In this document: in pieces, positions 33,661 to 44,242 of the stretch
Layout: every line of letters starts with the position of its first letter
How positions within the stretch are numbered: position 1 is the first letter of the stretch
NCBI RefSeq assembly: GCF_014203735.1
Contig: NZ_JACHJQ010000014.1
Location: forward strand, 1 to 64,000
DNA length: 64,000 bases
Reading direction: 5' to 3'
Origin: Actinophytocola algeriensis
GTDB taxonomy: Bacteria > Actinomycetota > Actinomycetes > Mycobacteriales > Pseudonocardiaceae
Translations under genes and position numbers: made by a program
The notes under the pieces: model-generated
Told to the model about the DNA's origin: nothing
Seen by the model: only the letters and a program-made list of their open reading frames with translations
Database searches by the model: none

Positions 33661-35496
33661 TCAGGCCAGCGACTCCAGCCACGTGCGGTGCAGTGCCGCG
33701 AACCGGCCGCCCCTGCCCTCGATCAGTTCCACCGGTGAACCGTCCTCCACGATCCGGCCGCCCTCGACCACCAGTACGCGGTCGGCGATCAGGACCGTCG
33801 ACAGGCGGTGCGCGATGATCAGCGCCGTCCGGTCCGCCAGTACCGACTCCAGCGCGCGTTGCACCGCCCGCTCCGTCGGCACGTCCAGGCTCGACGTCGC
33901 CTCGTCCAGCACCAGCACCGACGGGTCCGCCAGGAACGCCCGCGCGAACGCCACCATCTGCCGCTGGCCCGCGGACAGCCTGCCGCCGCGTTTGCGCACG
34001 TCCGTGTCGTAGCCGTCGGGCAGTGCCGCGATGAACTCGTGTGCGCCCACCGCTGCCGCCGCCGACTCCACCTCCGCGCGCGACGCCGCGGGCCTGCCCA
34101 GCGCGATGTTGTCCGCCACCGAGCCCGCGAACAGGAAGTTCTCCTGCGTCACCGTGACCACCTCGTGCCGCAGTTCGGCGTCCGCCACCTCGCGCAGGGA
34201 CACGCCGTCGAGTCGCACCGCGCCCGTCGACGGGTCGTAGAACCGGCCCACCAGCTTCGCCAGCGTCGACTTGCCCGCGCCCGTCGCACCCACCAGCGCG
34301 ACCGTCTGACCAGCCGGGATCTGCAGGTCAAAGCGCGGGAGCACCACCGGTGTGGTGGGGGAGTAGCGGAACTCGACCTGGTCGAAGTCGATCGCCCGGC
34401 CCGTGTCGCGGGACGGCAGCGGCCGAGGCGAGGACGGCTCGACCACCATCGGCTCCTCCTCCAGCACACCCGAGATCTTCTCCAGTGCCGCGATCGCCGA
34501 CGTGTACGAGTTCGCGAACATCGCCAGCTCGTCCAGCGGGTCGTAGAACCGGCGCAGGTACAGGGTGAACGCCGTCAGCACGCCAAGCGCGAGGTCGCCG
34601 TCGACGACCCTGACCGCGCCGATCGCCAGCACGGTCGCCAGCGTCAGGTTGCCGACCCACCGCACGGTCATCGTGAAGCGCGCGACCACGATCAGCGCTT
34701 CCTTGTTGGCCGCGCGGAAGCGGTCGTTCAGCCCCGCCATGATCGTCTCGTTGCGGTCCTCGCGGCGGAACGCCTGCACCGCGCGCATGCCGTTCATGGT
34801 CTCCACGAACTGCACGATGATCTTCGCGATGGCGCCGCGGGTGTCGCGGTACGCGTGCCGCGACCGGAGGTAGAACCAGCGGGTCACCCAGATCAGCGGG
34901 ATCAGGCCTGCCAGCACGATCAGCGCCAGTGGCACGTCCATCACCAGCAGCATGATCGCGATGCCGACCACCGAAAGGACCGCCGTGAGCAGGCCGTCGA
35001 GGCCGTCCTCCAGCAGGTCGTGCAGGGAGTCGATGTCGCTGGTCATGCGGGAGATGACCTTGCCGGACGTGTACTTCTCGTGGAACGAGATCGACAACCG
35101 CTGGGCGTGCTCGAACACCCGCTCCCGCAGGTCCAGCAGCACGTCCTGCCCGAACCGCCCCGAGACCTTCAGGAACGCGAACCGCATGCCCGCCGCGCCG
35201 AGGCCCGACACCAGGTACGCACCGACGCACCACGCCAGCGCGGTCGTGTCACCGTCGATCGCGTCCGGGATGCCGGTGTCGATCGCGACCGCGATCACCA
35301 GCGGGCCGACCAGCGTCAGCACGTTCTCCAGCACGACCAGCCCGAACGCCAGCAGCGCGGTGGCCAGGCGCGGGCGCACCAGCGAGGCCAGCAGCCGCCG
35401 CGACCTGGCCTGCAGGCGGCTGCCGACCAGCGCGTCGATCTCCTCGTTGTCCTCCGCGGCCACCCCGCGCCACTGTTCCTCGGTCGGCGAGCTCAC
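33661..35496 (-). CDS. Heterodimeric ABC exporter subunit with canonical catalytic site
   Basis: 611 residues from GTG 35496, with GAGGAG upstream. Six membrane helices (residues ~40-330) precede the ATPase: Walker A VGATGAGKSTLAKL, Q-loop TQENFLFAG, signature RLSAGQRQMVAFARA, Walker B VLVLDEATSSLD with the catalytic glutamate, and H-loop IIAHRLST. The signature has A for the second G. With its neighbour it forms a TM287/288-type exporter for lipids, peptides or drugs. The asymmetry places the competent ATP site at this subunit's Walker motifs and the partner's LSGGQ. Confidence 0.92.
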   Translation of the reverse strand: MSSPTEEQWRGVAAEDNEEIDALVGSRLQARSRRLLASLVRPRLATALLAFGLVVLENVLTLVGPLVIAVAIDTGIPDAIDGDTTALAWCVGAYLVSGLGAAGMRFAFLKVSGRFGQDVLLDLRERVFEHAQRLSISFHEKYTSGKVISRMTSDIDSLHDLLEDGLDGLLTAVLSVVGIAIMLLVMDVPLALIVLAGLIPLIWVTRWFYLRSRHAYRDTRGAIAKIIVQFVETMNGMRAVQAFRREDRNETIMAGLNDRFRAANKEALIVVARFTMTVRWVGNLTLATVLAIGAVRVVDGDLALGVLTAFTLYLRRFYDPLDELAMFANSYTSAIAALEKISGVLEEEPMVVEPSSPRPLPSRDTGRAIDFDQVEFRYSPTTPVVLPRFDLQIPAGQTVALVGATGAGKSTLAKLVGRFYDPSTGAVRLDGVSLREVADAELRHEVVTVTQENFLFAGSVADNIALGRPAASRAEVESAAAAVGAHEFIAALPDGYDTDVRKRGGRLSAGQRQMVAFARAFLADPSVLVLDEATSSLDVPTERAVQRALESVLADRTALIIAHRLSTVLIADRVLVVEGGRIVEDGSPVELIEGRGGRFAALHRTWLESLA

Positions 35497-35503
35497 GACC
35501 GCT

Positions 35504-35569
35504 CCTCGCAGGCTCCGAGCGGCCGCTCGCGGCCGCCCTGTGTCCAATGGTTCGCTCCGCAAGCTCCGC
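35504..35569 (-). repeat. 66-bp dispersed repeat, copy B (see 2491-2556)
   Basis: Related to 2491-2556. It fills the gap between the two ABC genes and supplies the GAGG of the downstream gene's ribosome-binding site. The centre GCGGCCGCTCGCGGCCGC is highly self-complementary. Confidence 0.7.
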
Positions 35570-37354
35570 TCATGCGACCACCTCGCTCGGTTCCTCGTCC
35601 ATGGTGGACAGCAGGGCGCGGTACTTCTCGTTCGTGGCAAGGAGTTCCGAGTGACTGCCCACCGCGGTGATGCGGCCGTCGGCGAGCATCGCGACCCGGT
35701 CGGCGAGCTGCACGGTGCTCGGCCGGTGCGCGACCACGAGCGCGGTGACGTCGGTCAGCACGTTGCGCAGGGCGTGCTCGACCTCGGCCTCGGTGTGGAC
35801 GTCCAGCGCGGACAGCGGGTCGTCCAGCACCAGCACCGACGGCTTGCCGACGACCGCGCGGGCCAGTGCCAGCCGCTGCCGCTGCCCGCCGGACAGCGAC
35901 AGGCCCTGCTCGCCGATCCGCGTGTCCACGCCCCACGGCAGGTCGTGGACGAAGTCGGCCGACGCGACCTGAAGTGCCTGGCGCACATCGTCTTCCGTCG
36001 CCCCGGTCGTGCCCAGCGCCACGTTCTCCCGCACGCTCGCGGAGAACAGCACCGGTTCCTCGAACGCGGTCGCGACCACCGAGCGCAGGTCCGCGAGGGC
36101 CAGGTCGCGCACGTCGACGCCGTCGACGGTGACCCGGCCGCCCGTGACGTCGGCGAGCCTGCCGACCAGTGCGGTCAGCGTCGTCTTGCCGGAGCCGGTG
36201 GCGCCGACCAGCGCGATCGTCTCACCGGGCCGCAGGTCCAGCGTGACGCCGCGGAGCACCTCCTCGTCGGTGCCGGGGTAGGCGAAGCGGACGTTCTCGA
36301 ACCGCACGTGACCGCGGGCGTGCGCGGGCAGCGTCCGAGGGGCGGGCGGGTCGGTGATCGTCACCGGTGCGTCGCGCACCTCCCAGTAGCGGGTGGAGGC
36401 GGTCGCGGCCTGGTTGGTCTCGGCGAGCAGCCAGCCGATCGAGTCGGTCGGCCAGCGCAGATAGGTGGCGACGGCGACGCCCGCGACCAGGGTGCCGACG
36501 GTCATGGTGCCGTCGACGATCGCGAACGCGCCGAACAGCAACTGCCCGGCGATCGCGATCTCCGGCAGCACGATGATCGCCGCCCAGAGCAGGCCGACGG
36601 TGTGGACCTTGCGCAGCTCGGTGGCGCGGAGGGCCTTCGCCTCGCGGGTGAACCGGTCGGCGAGGTGACGGCCGCGGCCGAAGGCCTTCAGGACGCGCAC
36701 GCCCAGCACCGACTCCTCGACGATGGTGGCGAGGTCACCGTTCTGGTCCTGCGCACGGCGGGCGAGGACGGCGTACTTCGACTCGTACAGCGTCGAGATC
36801 AGGATCAGCGGCGCCGCGCACGCGAGCGAGATGATCCCGAGGACCGGCGACAGGACGAAGAGCACGACCAGGCCGACCACCAGCGTCAAGGTGTTCACGA
36901 TCAGGAAGATGAACGCGAACGCGATGAAGCGGCGCAGTGTCGAGAGGTCCGACACGGCGCGGGACAGCAGCTGGCCGGACTGCCACCGGTCATGGAAGGC
37001 GATCGGCAGGCGCTGCAGGTGGTGGTACAGGTCGTCGCGGAGCTGTGCCTCGATGGAGGTGCTGGGACCGGCGATGAGACGCCGCCGCGTGTAGAACAGC
37101 ACGGCCTCGCCGGTGCCCAGCGCGGCGATGGTGATGATCAGCCAGGTGAGCTGGGTCGTGTCTCGGTGGGCGACCGGGCCGTCCAGGATCCGCTGGATGA
37201 GCAGCGGGATGGTGAGCCCGCAGATCATCGACCCGAAGACGGCCGTGCCGGAGCCGATCATGCGGCCGCGGACCGGTCGGAGGTAGGCGCCGAGACGCCG
37301 CAGAGCTGCGATGTTCGTGCTGCGGGCAGGTTGATGTGACTGAGTTTTGCTCAT
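35570..37354 (-). CDS. Heterodimeric ABC exporter subunit with degenerate catalytic site
   Basis: 594 residues from ATG 37354. Membrane domain in residues ~25-310, then Walker A VGATGSGKTTLTAL, signature SLSGGQRQRLALARA, and Walker B VLVLDDPLSALD. The residue after the Walker B aspartate is D in place of the catalytic E, and the H-loop reads VVAHRPST. The D replacement is the hallmark of the non-hydrolysing site in heterodimeric exporters. First gene of the two-gene operon, separated from the second by the 66-bp repeat. Confidence 0.92.
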   Translation of the reverse strand: MSKTQSHQPARSTNIAALRRLGAYLRPVRGRMIGSGTAVFGSMICGLTIPLLIQRILDGPVAHRDTTQLTWLIITIAALGTGEAVLFYTRRRLIAGPSTSIEAQLRDDLYHHLQRLPIAFHDRWQSGQLLSRAVSDLSTLRRFIAFAFIFLIVNTLTLVVGLVVLFVLSPVLGIISLACAAPLILISTLYESKYAVLARRAQDQNGDLATIVEESVLGVRVLKAFGRGRHLADRFTREAKALRATELRKVHTVGLLWAAIIVLPEIAIAGQLLFGAFAIVDGTMTVGTLVAGVAVATYLRWPTDSIGWLLAETNQAATASTRYWEVRDAPVTITDPPAPRTLPAHARGHVRFENVRFAYPGTDEEVLRGVTLDLRPGETIALVGATGSGKTTLTALVGRLADVTGGRVTVDGVDVRDLALADLRSVVATAFEEPVLFSASVRENVALGTTGATEDDVRQALQVASADFVHDLPWGVDTRIGEQGLSLSGGQRQRLALARAVVGKPSVLVLDDPLSALDVHTEAEVEHALRNVLTDVTALVVAHRPSTVQLADRVAMLADGRITAVGSHSELLATNEKYRALLSTMDEEPSEVVA

Positions 37355-37494
37355 GATCTCCCCACGGTGCCGCTCTCGACCGTATGCGAGACGCCCCGGC
37401 GCGGCATCCGTTTTTCGCGGAGGAACACTGAGGCTGTCGGCTCAGAGTGCGACCTCCAGTGCGGTGGAGGTCAAGACTGCGGGATCATTCGGAC

Positions 37495-37740
37495 ATGACG
37501 CGACCGGAAGAGGTGCGCTTCCTGCGCACCCAGTCGACGATGGCGTACTCCGAAGGTCGGCTGCTCGCGCTGCGGGAGGGGGCGTTGCACGTCCTCGCCC
37601 CGGACGGCTGGACCCGTCTGCGCACCGAACGCCCCCGTGGGACGACGTGGCTCACCCGTGAGCAGGCCGAGGACTGGTGCGAGCGGGAAGGGTGGCCACT
37701 GCAGCTGCTGAATCAGGTGCCGCACGCGGGCCGGGTCTGA
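37495..37740 (+). CDS. Small hypothetical protein
   Basis: 81 residues from ATG 37495: TRPEEVRFLRTQSTMAYSEG at the start, and WLTREQAEDWCEREGWP near the end. No signal or membrane segment. It is divergent from the ABC exporter and stands alone before the convergent sepH. A small hairpin CCTCCA-N6-TGGAGG lies at 37453-37470 in its upstream region. Not assigned to a family. Confidence 0.6.
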   Translation: MTRPEEVRFLRTQSTMAYSEGRLLALREGALHVLAPDGWTRLRTERPRGTTWLTREQAEDWCEREGWPLQLLNQVPHAGRV

Positions 37741-37830
37741 GTGGTCGACAGCGGAGGCCCGCCCCGGGAACGGTCAGTGCCCTGAAAGACGCTTGCAGGG
37801 CATCGAGCCAGGCAGGGTGCCGCTGGTCGA

Positions 37831-37859
37831 CACGCGAGCCCGGTCAGCGGGCCCGCGTG
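37831..37859 (-). terminator. Terminator of sepH
   Basis: ACGCGAGCCCG pairs with CGGGCCCGCGT (one mismatch) with a 5-nt loop, 10 bases after the sepH stop. A second hairpin GCCCTG / CAGGGC lies further at 37785-37801. Confidence 0.65.
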
Positions 37860-37868
37860 CCGACTGTG

Positions 37869-39554
37869 TCAGCGGTTGCTGCGGGTGCCGAGAAGGACGT
37901 CTTCCCAGCTGGGGACGCTCGGGCGGGCCTTGCGGCCCTTCTTGCGGGCCGGCGCGGCTGGCGCGGGCGGTGGGGTTGGTTCGGTCTTCGCTGCCGGGGT
38001 GTCTTCCGGGGCGGCTTCGTCGATCGCGGGCATGGTTGTGCTCGCGGACTCCTCTTCTTCTGCTGGTGCGGCCGGGCTCGCTGCTGGCGAGGCGGTGCTC
38101 GCCGCGGCCGCGGGGGCCGGCTGTTCCGCCGGGCGCGAGGAGGTGCGCGCGGCAGGAGCTGCCTGCTCCTCGGGGATGGCTGGCATGGTCGGGCGCGCTG
38201 AGCGCGGCTGGGCGGGTTCCTTCACCGGTGGGGACGGCGGGGAAGCAGGGGTGGCAGGCGCCGCCGTGGCAGCGGCCGGTTCCGGCGCGGGCGCGGGTTC
38301 CGGCTCCGGTGTGGGCTCCGGTTCCGGCGCGGGCTCGGCGCGGGCGGGTTCCGGCTGGGCCGGTTCCTGGACGGGCTCCGGAGCAGGTTCCGGACGCGCG
38401 GGTGCCACGGGGCGTGGCGGCTCGGCCGGGCGTTCGGCCTGCTGAACCGGCTCCACCGGAAGCTCTTCTTGCCGGGCGGCCTCCGCCGGACGCTCTTCTT
38501 GCCGGACCGGCTCCGCCGGACGTTCTTCCTGGTAAACCGGCTCCGCGGGACGCTCTGCCTGGCGAACCGGCTCTGCCGGGCGCTCGGCCAGGCGTTCTGC
38601 CTGCTGGACCGGCTCGGCCGGGCGCTCCGCTGGCCGCTCAGCCGGACGCTCTGCCTGCCGGGCCGGCTCCGTGCGGTGTTCCGCGGGCCGGTGGTATGGC
38701 TCGGGCTCAGGGCGGTAGGACTCCGGCTCGCGGTAGGAATCCGGGCGGTAGTCACGCGGAAAACCGCGGCCGTACGGTTCCTCGACCGGCAGTGCCGGCT
38801 GCTCGACCAGGCCGACCGGCGCCGCGTCGTCCGTCAGTTCGAAGTCCTGTACGTAGTCCTGTTCCTCGACCCGGCGCGGCGGCTCGCCACCGTTGACCGC
38901 CTGGCGCCGTACGTCCGCCACCTGCAGGGCCTGCGCCGCCAGCTCCGTCACCGGGCGAACAGTGCGCAGGCCGCGGTTCGGGTTCGGGTCCAGCAGGTCG
39001 AGGGCGTGGTCGTCGAGAGGAGTGACCGTCCCGCCGTGGGCGCCGGGGTGGAAGGACCAGTGGGCGTGGTTGTTCGACCGGCCCGCCGTCCAGGTGAGCT
39101 GGACGACCCACTTGCCGTCCTCGCCCTTCCAGGAGTCCCAGACCGCGGCGGTGTAGTCCTGGCCGCGGGCGGCGAACGCCTGCGCGACGACCTCACCGAG
39201 CTCCTGGACATCCGGCCCGTCCTCACGCACGGGGTGCGCCCGCTGGGCCAGCTCAGCAGTGCGGGATCGCTCGAGCAGCACCGGGTACGCGAACCGCTCG
39301 ACCCGCTCGGGCGGCACGCCGGCCGCTGCCGCGACCTGCTCGACTGACTCTCCCGCACGGATGCGGGACTGGATCTCACGAGGACGCATCTGGCTCTCCA
39401 GCTCGATGGCGATCTGGCCGAGTCGGGTGATGTCTCCTCTGGCCGCCGCACGCAAACGTTCGTCCGCGGGGATCTGAAAGCGCTCGCCGCGGTCGGACTC
39501 GAGAATGACGATCTTGCCATCCTCTCCGAGTCCGACGACCCGCAGCGCACGCAT
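37869..39554 (-). CDS. sepH: Cell division protein SepH
   Basis: 561 residues from ATG 39554, with GAGGAGG upstream. Residues 1-170 are the conserved DUF3071/SepH N-terminus: RALRVVGLGEDGKIVILESD, RLRAAARGDITRLGQIAIEL, and a helix-turn-helix ESVEQVAAAAGVPPERVERF. The rest is a long disordered region rich in E, P, A and R, with repeats of AERPAEPVRQ between about residues 290 and 390, and a short conserved basic C-terminus (KGRKARPSVPSWEDVLLG). SepH binds FtsZ and promotes its assembly in Streptomyces and Mycobacterium (Rv0883c). It should act in the cytosol at division sites. Confidence 0.92.
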   Translation of the reverse strand: MRALRVVGLGEDGKIVILESDRGERFQIPADERLRAAARGDITRLGQIAIELESQMRPREIQSRIRAGESVEQVAAAAGVPPERVERFAYPVLLERSRTAELAQRAHPVREDGPDVQELGEVVAQAFAARGQDYTAAVWDSWKGEDGKWVVQLTWTAGRSNNHAHWSFHPGAHGGTVTPLDDHALDLLDPNPNRGLRTVRPVTELAAQALQVADVRRQAVNGGEPPRRVEEQDYVQDFELTDDAAPVGLVEQPALPVEEPYGRGFPRDYRPDSYREPESYRPEPEPYHRPAEHRTEPARQAERPAERPAERPAEPVQQAERLAERPAEPVRQAERPAEPVYQEERPAEPVRQEERPAEAARQEELPVEPVQQAERPAEPPRPVAPARPEPAPEPVQEPAQPEPARAEPAPEPEPTPEPEPAPAPEPAAATAAPATPASPPSPPVKEPAQPRSARPTMPAIPEEQAAPAARTSSRPAEQPAPAAAASTASPAASPAAPAEEEESASTTMPAIDEAAPEDTPAAKTEPTPPPAPAAPARKKGRKARPSVPSWEDVLLGTRSNR

Positions 39555-39683
39555 CGCGGCCTCCTCGAGCGTCAGAAAAGACTTCACCTCGCCAGCTGCC
39601 CACGTTAGATCGGCGGGTCGCCTTGACGGGCTAGGCGCGCCGAGTAACGTGCCTCTGTTCCCACCGATCTTGCCGGTTCGGGT

Positions 39684-40520
39684 TCAGATACGCCAGGTCA
39701 GACCGGTGATCTTCTCGTACGCGTCCACGTACCTGGCGTGCGTGGCCTCGACCACGTCGGCCGGGATCTCCGGTGCGGGCGGGTTCTTGTCCCACCCGGT
39801 GCCCGCCGCCCAGTCGCGCACGAACTGCTTGTCGTACGCGTGTTGCGCGCGGCCGGGCTCCCAAGAGGACAGCGGCCAGAAGCGGGACGAGTCCGGGGTC
39901 AGCACCTCGTCGGCCAGCGTCAGCTCGCCGTCGGGAGCCGTGCCGAACTCGAGCTTCGTGTCCGCCACGATGATCCCGTTCGCCGCCGCCCTGGCCGCCC
40001 CGCGCTCGTAGACCTCCAGCGTCAGGTCCCGCAGGCGGGTCGCGGTGGACAGGCCGACGACCGCGGCCACGTCGTCGAACGTGGCCGGGGCGTCGTGGCC
40101 GCCGTCGGAGACCTTGGTGGTCGGCGTGAAGATCGGTGCCGGGAGCTTGGCGCCCTCGACCAGGCCGCGTGGCAGCGGCACACCGGAGATCGCGCCAGTG
40201 GCCTGGTACTCCTTCAGCCCGGAACCCGCGAGGTAGCCGCGGGCGATGCACTCGAACGGCACCATCTCGAGGCGGCGGCAGCGGATGGCCCGGCCCGCGA
40301 ACTCGGCCGGCACGTCCGTCGCCGACACGAGGTGGTTCGGCACGATGTCCGTGAGCTGGCCGAACCACCAGACGGACAGCTGCGTGAGCAGCGCGCCCTT
40401 GTCCGGGATCGGGGTCGGCAGCACGACGTCGTACACCGACACGCGGTCCGAGGCCACCAGCAGCAGGTCGCCGCCGTCGGAGTAGATCTCCCGGACCTTC
40501 CCGCTGTAGACGTGCTGCAC
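39684..40520 (-). CDS. purC: Phosphoribosylaminoimidazole-succinocarboxamide synthase
   Basis: 278 residues from GTG 40520, directly abutting the serC stop. The SAICAR synthetase fold is evident: YSGKVREIYSDGGDLLLVAS, VYDVVLPTPIPDKGALL, IARGYLAGSGLKEY, IFTPTTKVSDGGHD, ADTKLEFGTAPDGELTL and DEVLTPDSSRFW. It joins CAIR and aspartate with ATP in purine synthesis. Because there is no gap after serC, the pair is translated as a unit. No other purine gene is in the window. Confidence 0.96.
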   Translation of the reverse strand: MQHVYSGKVREIYSDGGDLLLVASDRVSVYDVVLPTPIPDKGALLTQLSVWWFGQLTDIVPNHLVSATDVPAEFAGRAIRCRRLEMVPFECIARGYLAGSGLKEYQATGAISGVPLPRGLVEGAKLPAPIFTPTTKVSDGGHDAPATFDDVAAVVGLSTATRLRDLTLEVYERGAARAAANGIIVADTKLEFGTAPDGELTLADEVLTPDSSRFWPLSSWEPGRAQHAYDKQFVRDWAAGTGWDKNPPAPEIPADVVEATHARYVDAYEKITGLTWRI

Positions 40521-41699
<1,179 letters not shown>

Positions 41700-42929
41700 T
41701 CAGTCTCCTCCATGCGCCCGGAGCGCCACTCGGGGGTCGGTTACTCCCACCTGCTGGAATGGCAGTGTCACGCTAATGCGCAGGCCGCCGCCGGGATTCG
41801 GCACCGCCGCGACCTCGCCGCCGTGTGCGGCGACCACCGACCGCACGATCGACAGGCCCAGCCCGGCGCCCGCCCGGTGCGAGGTGCGGTCGGCGTCGAG
41901 CCTGCGGAACGGCTCGAACAGGCCGGCGACCGCCTCGGCCGGCACGCGCGGGCCGGTGTTGGTGACCACCAGCGCGGGCCACTCGCCGACCTCCACCAGC
42001 ACCGAACCGCCCGGCTCGTTGTAGTGGATCCCGTTGTGCACGAGGTTCGTGACCAGGCGTTCCAGCAGCACCGGGTCACCGGCGGCGACCCGCGGCCCCA
42101 GCCGGGACGCGACCGTCACCGCGGCCTCGTCGGCGAGCCGGCGCGTCCCGTCGAGGACGGTCGCGACGACGTGGTCGAGGCGGACGAGCTGGTGGCTCGC
42201 CAGCCCGCGGTCACTGCGCGCGAGCAGGAGGAGTCCGTCGATCAGGCGCTCGGTTCGCTCGTTCGTGTGGAGCAGGTGCTCGCCCAGTCGCTTCAGTTCG
42301 GGGCTCGCGGCCGGATCGGCCATCGCGACCTCCACGATCGTGCGTTGCACGGCGAGCGGGGTGCGCAGTTCGTGGGAGGCGTTCGCGACGAAGCGGCGCT
42401 GACTGTCGAACGAGGCGGCGAGCCGGTCGAGCATGCCGTCGAACGTGTCGGCCAGCTCCTTCAGCTCGTCGTGCGGGCCGTCGAGGTTGATCCGCCGGTC
42501 CATCCGCCCGGCCTCGAGGCGCCGGGCGGTCGCGGTGATCCGCTCGACCGGGCGCATCACGCGGCCTGCCATGAGCCAGCCGAGCAGCGCCGCCATGGCG
42601 CCGACCAGCAGGAGCGCGATGCCGGAGATCAGCAGGATGGTCTGGATCGCCGACTCGCGGTAGCCGGCCACCGCGCCGTCCACGGCCTGGTAGGTGACGG
42701 TCAGGCCACCCTCGTCGCGGCCCTCGACCACGCTGGACGCGTAGGCGGAAGGCTGCGGCAGGGCCTGGCTGACCAGCACGTAGTTGACGAACAGCAGGAT
42801 CACGCCCGCCAGCAGGAACAGCCCGCCGAAGGCCAGTGCGAGACGGGTGCGCACGGACAGCACGACGGCGGCTCCGCGCAGGCCCCGGGCGGTCCCGGCA
42901 CCGTGGTTCGCGCCGAGGGCTCCGCTCAC
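41700..42929 (-). CDS. Sensor histidine kinase (HisKA/HATPase type)
   Basis: 409 residues from GTG 42929, whose GTGA overlaps the regulator stop. Two membrane helices (LALAFGGLFLLAGVILLFVN and TILLISGIALLLVGAMAALL) flank a short extracellular loop of ~50 residues. A HAMP segment follows (GRVMRPVERITATARRLEAG), then the H box FVANASHELRTPLAV, N box LVTNLVHNGIHYNEP, and G boxes VTNTGPRVP and RAGAGLGLSIV. The small sensor loop suggests sensing within or at the membrane. Pairs with the OmpR-type regulator; the divergent export operon is the likely target. Confidence 0.93.
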   Translation of the reverse strand: MSGALGANHGAGTARGLRGAAVVLSVRTRLALAFGGLFLLAGVILLFVNYVLVSQALPQPSAYASSVVEGRDEGGLTVTYQAVDGAVAGYRESAIQTILLISGIALLLVGAMAALLGWLMAGRVMRPVERITATARRLEAGRMDRRINLDGPHDELKELADTFDGMLDRLAASFDSQRRFVANASHELRTPLAVQRTIVEVAMADPAASPELKRLGEHLLHTNERTERLIDGLLLLARSDRGLASHQLVRLDHVVATVLDGTRRLADEAAVTVASRLGPRVAAGDPVLLERLVTNLVHNGIHYNEPGGSVLVEVGEWPALVVTNTGPRVPAEAVAGLFEPFRRLDADRTSHRAGAGLGLSIVRSVVAAHGGEVAAVPNPGGGLRISVTLPFQQVGVTDPRVALRAHGGD

Positions 42930-43585
42930 GACGTCATCCGGTAACCGGCGCCGGGCACGGTCTCGATGACCGGTGGGTCGCCGAGCTTGCGGCGCAGCGT
43001 CATGACCGCGACGCGGACGGCGTTGGTGAACGGGTCGGCGTGCTCGTCCCACGCCTTCTCGAGCAGGTCCTCGGCGCTGACCACCGCGCCGTCGGCCCGC
43101 ATGAGCACCTCGAGCACGGCGAACTCCTTCCGCGACAGCGGCAGGTGCCGCCCGTCCCGCGACGCCTGGTGCCGCGGCCGGTCCAGCCGCACGCCGCCGC
43201 GTGCCAGCACCGGCGGCAGCGCGGGCATGGCCCGGCGACCGAGTGCCTGCACCCGCGCTACCAGCTCGGCGAACGCGAACGGTTTCGTGAGGTAGTCGTC
43301 GGCGCCGAGCGCGAGGCCCGCGACCCGGTCGATGACCTCGGTGGCGGCGGTCAGCATCAGCACCTTCGCCTCGCCGCCGGCCCGCACCAGCGCACGGCAC
43401 ACGTCGTCGCCGTGCACACCGGGCAGGTCCCGGTCGAGCACGACCACGTCGTAGGCGTGCACACCGACCCGCTCCAGCGCGGCGTCGCCGTCGTAGCAGA
43501 CGTCGACGGCCATCGACAACCTGCGCAGTCCCTCGGCGACGGAGTCCGCGAGGAGCTGTTCGTCCTCCACGACCAGCACCCGCAT
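42926..43585 (-). CDS. OmpR-family response regulator
   Basis: 219 residues from ATG 43585. Receiver: RVLVVEDEQLLADSVAEGL with the acidic pocket, DVVVLDRDLPGVHGD with the phosphoacceptor aspartate, VLMLTAATE and LTKPFAFAELV with the conserved lysine. The C-terminal winged helix has LSRKEFAVLEVLM and NAVRVAVMTLRRKLGD. First gene of a two-gene operon with the kinase. An inverted repeat lies 37 bases before its start, between it and the lipoprotein gene. Confidence 0.94.
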   Translation of the reverse strand: MRVLVVEDEQLLADSVAEGLRRLSMAVDVCYDGDAALERVGVHAYDVVVLDRDLPGVHGDDVCRALVRAGGEAKVLMLTAATEVIDRVAGLALGADDYLTKPFAFAELVARVQALGRRAMPALPPVLARGGVRLDRPRHQASRDGRHLPLSRKEFAVLEVLMRADGAVVSAEDLLEKAWDEHADPFTNAVRVAVMTLRRKLGDPPVIETVPGAGYRMTS

Positions 43586-43621
43586 GGCGTCAGTGTGCGC
43601 CGCCGGGGCATAAGGCCCGGA

Positions 43622-43637
43622 TAAGCGGTTTCGCTTA
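43622..43637. promoter_or_regulatory. Inverted repeat between the two-component and export operons
   Basis: TAAGCG-N4-CGCTTA, preceded by a related ATAAGG 11 bp to the left. The ATAAG direct repeat and the palindrome together look like an OmpR-type operator controlling both divergent operons. Confidence 0.5.
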
Positions 43638-43696
43638 ACGGCGCCGAATCCGCCGCCTCGTAGAACTGGCTGCCAGCAAGCGGAGGGAGAAACGAC

Positions 43697-44242
43697 ATGG
43701 GCCCACGATGGCGGATCGCGGTGCTGGCCGGCCTGTTCGCGCTGGTCACGGCATGCGGTGGCGGCGGAGGGCAACCCGACGGGGTCGCGTCGCTGTCCGA
43801 GGGGAACACGCCTTCCTCGTCGGACAAGGCCGACCCTGACGAACCCGACGACCCCGACGAGGCCGCGGACCAGATGCGGGCGTACGCGAAGTGCATGCGG
43901 GAGCACGGCGTCGACATGCCGGACCCCGAGGTGTCGCAGGACGGCGGGATCTCGATGTCGATCGAGGGCGGCGACAGGGCGAAGGTCGACAAGGCGGACC
44001 AGGAGTGCAAGCACCTCATGCCCAACGGCGGTGAGCCCGAGAAGCCGTCGCCGGAGGACCTGGACCGGATGCGTGCGGAAGCGCAGTGCCTGCGCGACCA
44101 CGGCATCGACGTCAAGGACCCGACCATGGACAACCCCGGCATCCAGATCGAGGGCGCGGGCCCGGACGACGAGAAGTTCCGCAAGGCCATGGAGGAGTGC
44201 TCCGACGGCAAGGGCACGGTCTCGTCGGGTGGTGGGAAGTGA
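43697..44242 (+). CDS. Exported lipoprotein of the export operon
   Basis: 181 residues with a lipobox (AVLAGLFALVTAC) and ribosome-binding site GGAGGGAG. The mature part starts with a glycine stretch and an acidic linker (DKADPDEPDDPDEAAD), then two related cysteine-containing segments: YAKCMREHGVDMPDPEV and AQCLRDHGIDVKDPT, each with a C..C pattern, so it is an internal duplication. This type of lipoprotein regularly precedes HlyD/MacB-type genes in actinobacteria. Overlaps the adaptor gene by four bases. Binding partner unknown. Confidence 0.85.
   Translation: MGPRWRIAVLAGLFALVTACGGGGGQPDGVASLSEGNTPSSSDKADPDEPDDPDEAADQMRAYAKCMREHGVDMPDPEVSQDGGISMSIEGGDRAKVDKADQECKHLMPNGGEPEKPSPEDLDRMRAEAQCLRDHGIDVKDPTMDNPGIQIEGAGPDDEKFRKAMEECSDGKGTVSSGGGK

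Noticed and set aside
35249-39347. Long plus-strand open frames opposite the ABC exporter and sepH genes
   Set aside because: They are shadows of GC-rich coding sequence on the minus strand; composition is R/H/V/G-rich and no domain is recognisable.
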